The notes beneath the pieces were generated by a model that saw only the letters and a list, made by a program, of their open reading frames with translations, did not search any database and was not told the DNA's origin. A program made the position numbers and the translations under genes. Below, piece by piece: positions 60,542 to 64,000 of a DNA stretch of 64,000 bases. The stretch is from Muribaculum gordoncarteri (GTDB taxonomy: Bacteria; Bacteroidota; Bacteroidia; Bacteroidales; Muribaculaceae): positions 2,790,001-2,854,000 of the forward strand of contig NZ_CP039393.1 in NCBI RefSeq assembly GCF_004803695.1, given 5' to 3'. Positions within the stretch are counted from its first letter, which is position 1. Each line of letters begins with the position of its first letter.

Positions 60542-63268
60542 TTAGAAATTAATTCTCATACGAACGGTGTAGGTGCGGCCGAATGAATAGAATACGCTAT
60601 AAGCTTCCTGCCATGTTCCGTTGGACGAGGTAGGAGTCTGGGCATCCATGATGTAGTTATAGTTGAACAAGTTGTAGACATTGCCGTAGAGAGTGGCATT
60701 GACATTTCCAATCTTGAAACGATAACTTGCATTGAGGTCAAGCTGCTGTCCCCAGGGAATTTGCCAAAGGTCGTTGACATTGATAGCCTTTGTTCCGAGC
60801 GAAGAGGGCGAAATGTAGAAGTCGCTGTAGTTGCGGGCATTCATCACCCAGTCACCGCCGATGCGGAATCCCTTGAAGGGAAGGAAAGTCAATGAAAGCG
60901 AACCGGTGGTCTGAGCCGAACCGCCCACCTTCACGCCCTTCTGGTTAAGGGTCGACTTCAAGTGGTTTTCAGCACCGATACCGTCGGCAAGAGCACCATC
61001 GGTAAGATTCTGGATAGGCTGTCCAAGCTGATTGTAGAAGTAACCGTTGGCATTGCTGTCCCAAATCCAGTCACCCCATGAAATCATACCTTCGACATTC
61101 AACCATCTTACAGGAATCCAGTTGAAGTTCATCTCTATACCCATGTGACGAGCGTCGACACCGGTCATGTTCATATAGAATGTACCATCGGCGCGAGAGA
61201 ACTCACCACGACGCGACAATCCGCTGCGGTCCATCCACTTGGTCCAATAAGCATTTACGCTGATAGCAAATGTGCGGGAGTTGTAACCGTAACCGATTTC
61301 ATAGGACATTACCTTTTCGTTTACGGCATCCTTGTTGATGGCGTTGGAGTTGGTCGAGTTAAGGAATGCACCTCCCGAGAAGAAGGGGGCACGGCTTATG
61401 TAACCGAGATTGAAGAATACGTTGTTGAAATCGTCAATGTTATAGTTGGCACCACCCTTTATGGTTCCACCGATGAAGTTGACAGTTTCCGACTTTTCGT
61501 TAGCCTTGTCGTAGTAGAACTTGTCGCGACGCCAGTAGCTTGTGTTGTTAAGGGCACCCGACAATACGAAATTGAACTTACCGTCAAGGATTGTGTATTC
61601 GCCCTGGCCGTAGATACCCTCCTGTACAGTGTAACCGAGATAGTTGCGGTAAACGATGTCGCCTATGCCGAGTTTCTCGTATTTCCAGTTGGGATTGGCG
61701 GCAGCCGAGTTCAAAAGCGGGTCAACATCCTTACGTGTGCTGTAGTCGATGAAGTATTCACCGCCATATAGGTCGTTAATCTTGTTCTTGTGATCGCCGA
61801 CATAGTAACGGAGGTCGATACCGCCGGTCAAATTCAATTTGTTGCGACCGAGTTCAAGCTCTTTCTTGTAGCTCGATACGAGTCCAAACCACTTGTGCGA
61901 GTTGATTGACTCCGACATTACAAGCTTTGAACCGTTGGTACTTGCTGCGTTAAGATCCTGAATAGCACCGTAGTTAAATGTACCGTCGGGGCGACGGAAC
62001 TTCATGTTGAGCTCACCGTACTGGGCACCGCGCCAATCGGAGTAGGTGTATCCGTCGAGGCCCGAACCCTGACCGCTGTAACCGCCTCCGTTGGCAAGAG
62101 AAACGTAAACAGCCGATGAGAGTGAAGAAGTTTCATCGATTTTCCAGATGTGGTTCAATGAAATCTGAGGCTTGTGATAGTAGTTATAGCTCGAGTTGCG
62201 CATCTGTCCGTTATTGTCGTAACCGAATGTGGGGTTGTAACGGTACATGCTTTCGCTACCCATATAGCGCTTTGCATAGGTCTGATAGCCGTCAATTGTA
62301 AGACCGCCATAGTTGGAGTCACGCTTGTAGTGAGTCTGAGGAGCACCGAAAGCGGTCAATGCCAACTGATGGTTTTCATTTATGCGCTTCGACACGTTCA
62401 CGAAGTAGTTGTAGCTGTTGAAGGGAGTGCCCTGGATGTATCCGTCGCCCCACTTGCGCGAAGCAAGCACGGTTATAGCCCATCCGTTCTTCATAAGACC
62501 GGTCGACACCTTCACACCGAAGTTGTTCATTCCGTCATTACCCATTCCATACCAAACGCTACCGCCCTTCTCGACATCGATAGTGCGGGTGGTGATGTTG
62601 ATTGTACCGCCCACCGAGGGAGTCGACACGATAGTGGCACCAAGACCGCGCTGAGTCTGAATATTGGCAGCGACATCACCGAGTCCGGCCCAGTTGGACC
62701 AATAAACACCTCCCCACTCCATGTCGTTGATGGGAATACCGTTGACCATCACAGCGACATTGGGGCTCTTGAAACCACGCATATTGGTCTTAGCGTCACC
62801 GAAACCGCCACCGTCACGCGTTGTCCACACACCGGGTGTAGTCTTCAGCACTTCGGGGAGTTCCTGATTACCGAGCTTGACATCGATAGTCTGTGCTCCA
62901 AGAGTCGACACTGCCACAGGAGTAAGACGTGTGCGGGCAGCCGACTGGGTTATCACGACATCCTTAAGCATCTGGGCCTCAACCTCCATGGGTATTGTAC
63001 CCATGTCGGGCTTTGCGACAACCTCAACGGGCTTGTATCCGATGTAAGTGATATTGAGTTTCTTGCCTTGGGGCACAAGCAAGGTAAAATGTCCGTCGAC
63101 ATCGGTAGCAGTGGCCGTGGAAGTTCCCGGAAGGGTCACTGTAGCACCGATGATAGGTTCGCCCTGCTCATCGACTACTACGCCACTACATTTGATATCA
63201 TCCGGCGCGGCTATCGCCGCTGCACACATGAGCCAGATAGCACTGGCCAAGAGAAGGAGTCTCTTCAT
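60542..63268 (-). CDS. TonB-dependent receptor with carboxypeptidase-regulatory-like domain
   Basis: 908 residues. Signal peptide (LASAIWLMCAAAIAA), then an N-terminal CarboxypepD-reg-like domain (GVVVDEQGEPIIGATVTLPG, about 30-49), a plug domain (NVAVMVNGIPINDMEWGG, about 170-187) and a 22-strand barrel ending in RTYTVRMRINF with C-terminal Phe. It imports a ligand across the outer membrane using TonB energy. It lacks the SusC length (about 1000) and a SusD partner; the gene after it encodes the lipoprotein. A TATCTTTG on the minus strand (63418-63425) is a possible -7 box. Confidence 0.9.
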   Translation of the reverse strand: MKRLLLLASAIWLMCAAAIAAPDDIKCSGVVVDEQGEPIIGATVTLPGTSTATATDVDGHFTLLVPQGKKLNITYIGYKPVEVVAKPDMGTIPMEVEAQMLKDVVITQSAARTRLTPVAVSTLGAQTIDVKLGNQELPEVLKTTPGVWTTRDGGGFGDAKTNMRGFKSPNVAVMVNGIPINDMEWGGVYWSNWAGLGDVAANIQTQRGLGATIVSTPSVGGTINITTRTIDVEKGGSVWYGMGNDGMNNFGVKVSTGLMKNGWAITVLASRKWGDGYIQGTPFNSYNYFVNVSKRINENHQLALTAFGAPQTHYKRDSNYGGLTIDGYQTYAKRYMGSESMYRYNPTFGYDNNGQMRNSSYNYYHKPQISLNHIWKIDETSSLSSAVYVSLANGGGYSGQGSGLDGYTYSDWRGAQYGELNMKFRRPDGTFNYGAIQDLNAASTNGSKLVMSESINSHKWFGLVSSYKKELELGRNKLNLTGGIDLRYYVGDHKNKINDLYGGEYFIDYSTRKDVDPLLNSAAANPNWKYEKLGIGDIVYRNYLGYTVQEGIYGQGEYTILDGKFNFVLSGALNNTSYWRRDKFYYDKANEKSETVNFIGGTIKGGANYNIDDFNNVFFNLGYISRAPFFSGGAFLNSTNSNAINKDAVNEKVMSYEIGYGYNSRTFAISVNAYWTKWMDRSGLSRRGEFSRADGTFYMNMTGVDARHMGIEMNFNWIPVRWLNVEGMISWGDWIWDSNANGYFYNQLGQPIQNLTDGALADGIGAENHLKSTLNQKGVKVGGSAQTTGSLSLTFLPFKGFRIGGDWVMNARNYSDFYISPSSLGTKAINVNDLWQIPWGQQLDLNASYRFKIGNVNATLYGNVYNLFNYNYIMDAQTPTSSNGTWQEAYSVFYSFGRTYTVRMRINF

Positions 63269-63511
63269 AATAATAATGACTTGGTTTGATTGTTAATTAA
63301 ACTGTAACTATTTTAACACACAAAGTTGCAAATTGTAACCGGCTACTACGCTGACAAACTTCTATGTTATTGAACTGCAAACGATTCAGTAGGCTTGGGT
63401 GCTTAAATAATTATTTACAAAGATATTAAATTATATTGAATATCTATTAATAACACTACACCAAAATCACCGTTGAAGATGTTAAAAATTAGACAGGTCG
63501 GCAATAATCGC

Positions 63512-64000
63512 TTAAAAACGCGTGCCAATGTTTAATGTGACTGAATTATTGGAGTTGACAAATGTGTAGGAGCTTTTATAATATATGTGTCCGTCATATC
63601 GCCCTACGAGCGATGCATAAAGGCTCCTGTGGTTGTAGACAACCGACATCATAGCGCGCACATTGGTTGAAAACATGTCCTTGCGCCCTTCGGTAGCGCC
63701 TTCGTAGGAGTGGCGGTAGCCTATCGACGGCAGAATCGTGGCATTTATCAGCCACCGCTTGGGATGTAGCACCCAGTTATAGGCATAACCGCCTATAAGA
63801 CCATAGTCGGTGTAGTGAAAGCGATACTTTTCATAGTCGCCCGGGAGCTTTTCGAGCATTTCGGGTGGAAGTCCCGAGAAATCGATGTTGATGTTCTGAT
63901 GGGTCACCGCCGCGCCGGCAATCCACGAGCCAGCGCTTCGCAGCTGATACTTGGAGTAGCTGTAGGCAGCCGCCTGCGAATAGCGGGAATGGTTGAAGAA
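63512..64000 (-). CDS. DUF4421 protein (5' end outside window)
   Basis: The frame is open to the window edge, so the N-terminus is missing. The 162 visible residues include FNHSRYSQAAAYSYSKYQLRSAGSW, then a region with alternating aromatic strands (RWLINATILPSIGYRH, SLYASLVGRYDGHIYY) typical of the DUF4421 outer-membrane beta-barrel family, and end in LNIGTRF. Function unknown. Confidence 0.78.
   Translation of the reverse strand, partial: FFNHSRYSQAAAYSYSKYQLRSAGSWIAGAAVTHQNINIDFSGLPPEMLEKLPGDYEKYRFHYTDYGLIGGYAYNWVLHPKRWLINATILPSIGYRHSYEGATEGRKDMFSTNVRAMMSVVYNHRSLYASLVGRYDGHIYYKSSYTFVNSNNSVTLNIGTRF

Noticed and set aside
62174-63289. 371-residue open frame on the plus strand opposite the TonB receptor gene
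   Set aside because: Antisense shadow of a well-supported receptor; Thr/His/Val-rich composition without domain structure.

Overview
The window looks like chromosome from a Bacteroidales bacterium, most likely a gut member of the Muribaculaceae or a close relative. Four things support this: Bacteroidetes-type promoters (a TAnnTTTG -7 box with TTTG about 20 bases upstream), many lipoproteins with a Cys lipobox, NigD-like, GldE/GldD, DUF4421 and TonB-receptor/lipoprotein genes, and GC-balanced coding sequence interrupted by AT-rich accessory patches. The family-level assignment is inference from gene content only.

Layout. 1-16.2 kb is mostly core: a truncated GNAT-like gene, a GH3-family enzyme separated from an alkaline phosphatase by an intact IS4-family insertion sequence (2388-3710), pyrH-frr, bcp, recA, an ECF sigma factor with its membrane/beta-barrel partner, NigD-like and RsiV-like lipoproteins, argS and a Bax-inhibitor-1 protein. 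A tRNA-Asp at 16.4 kb opens an accessory zone (16.5-29.6 kb). It holds a decayed ATP-binding-protein fragment, an orphan secreted protein, an AbiEi/AbiEii-type toxin-antitoxin pair bracketed by 38-bp direct repeats, and then an integrated mobilizable element.

The element (about 20,248-29,588) is bounded by a 16-bp direct repeat, one copy of which is the 3' end of an intact tRNA-Ala(GGC). It carries a tyrosine integrase, AT-rich cargo (an orphan protein, a WG-repeat-like protein and a phospholipase-D-family nuclease), a relaxase with its MobC partner, a frameshifted DUF3987 protein and a DUF3853 protein. The WG-repeat/PLD pair is the best candidate here for an undescribed, possibly defensive, system.

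29.8-64 kb returns to core functions: carB, a 516-bp IS5-type remnant, rsmA-mgtE, a SlyD-like FKBP with a Cys-rich tail, a thiamine-related PnuC-family transporter plus thiamine pyrophosphokinase, a 1063-residue TIR-Sel1 protein, gldE-gldD-phosphopantetheinyl transferase, upp, pfkA, a flippase-like membrane protein, an AraC regulator, a GH36 alpha-galactosidase, an epimerase, malate dehydrogenase, a metallo-hydrolase/methyltransferase pair and a TonB receptor with its lipoprotein. The ends of the window cut the GNAT-like gene (left) and a DUF4421 gene (right).

All functional calls come from reading translated sequences and motifs; no database search was run.
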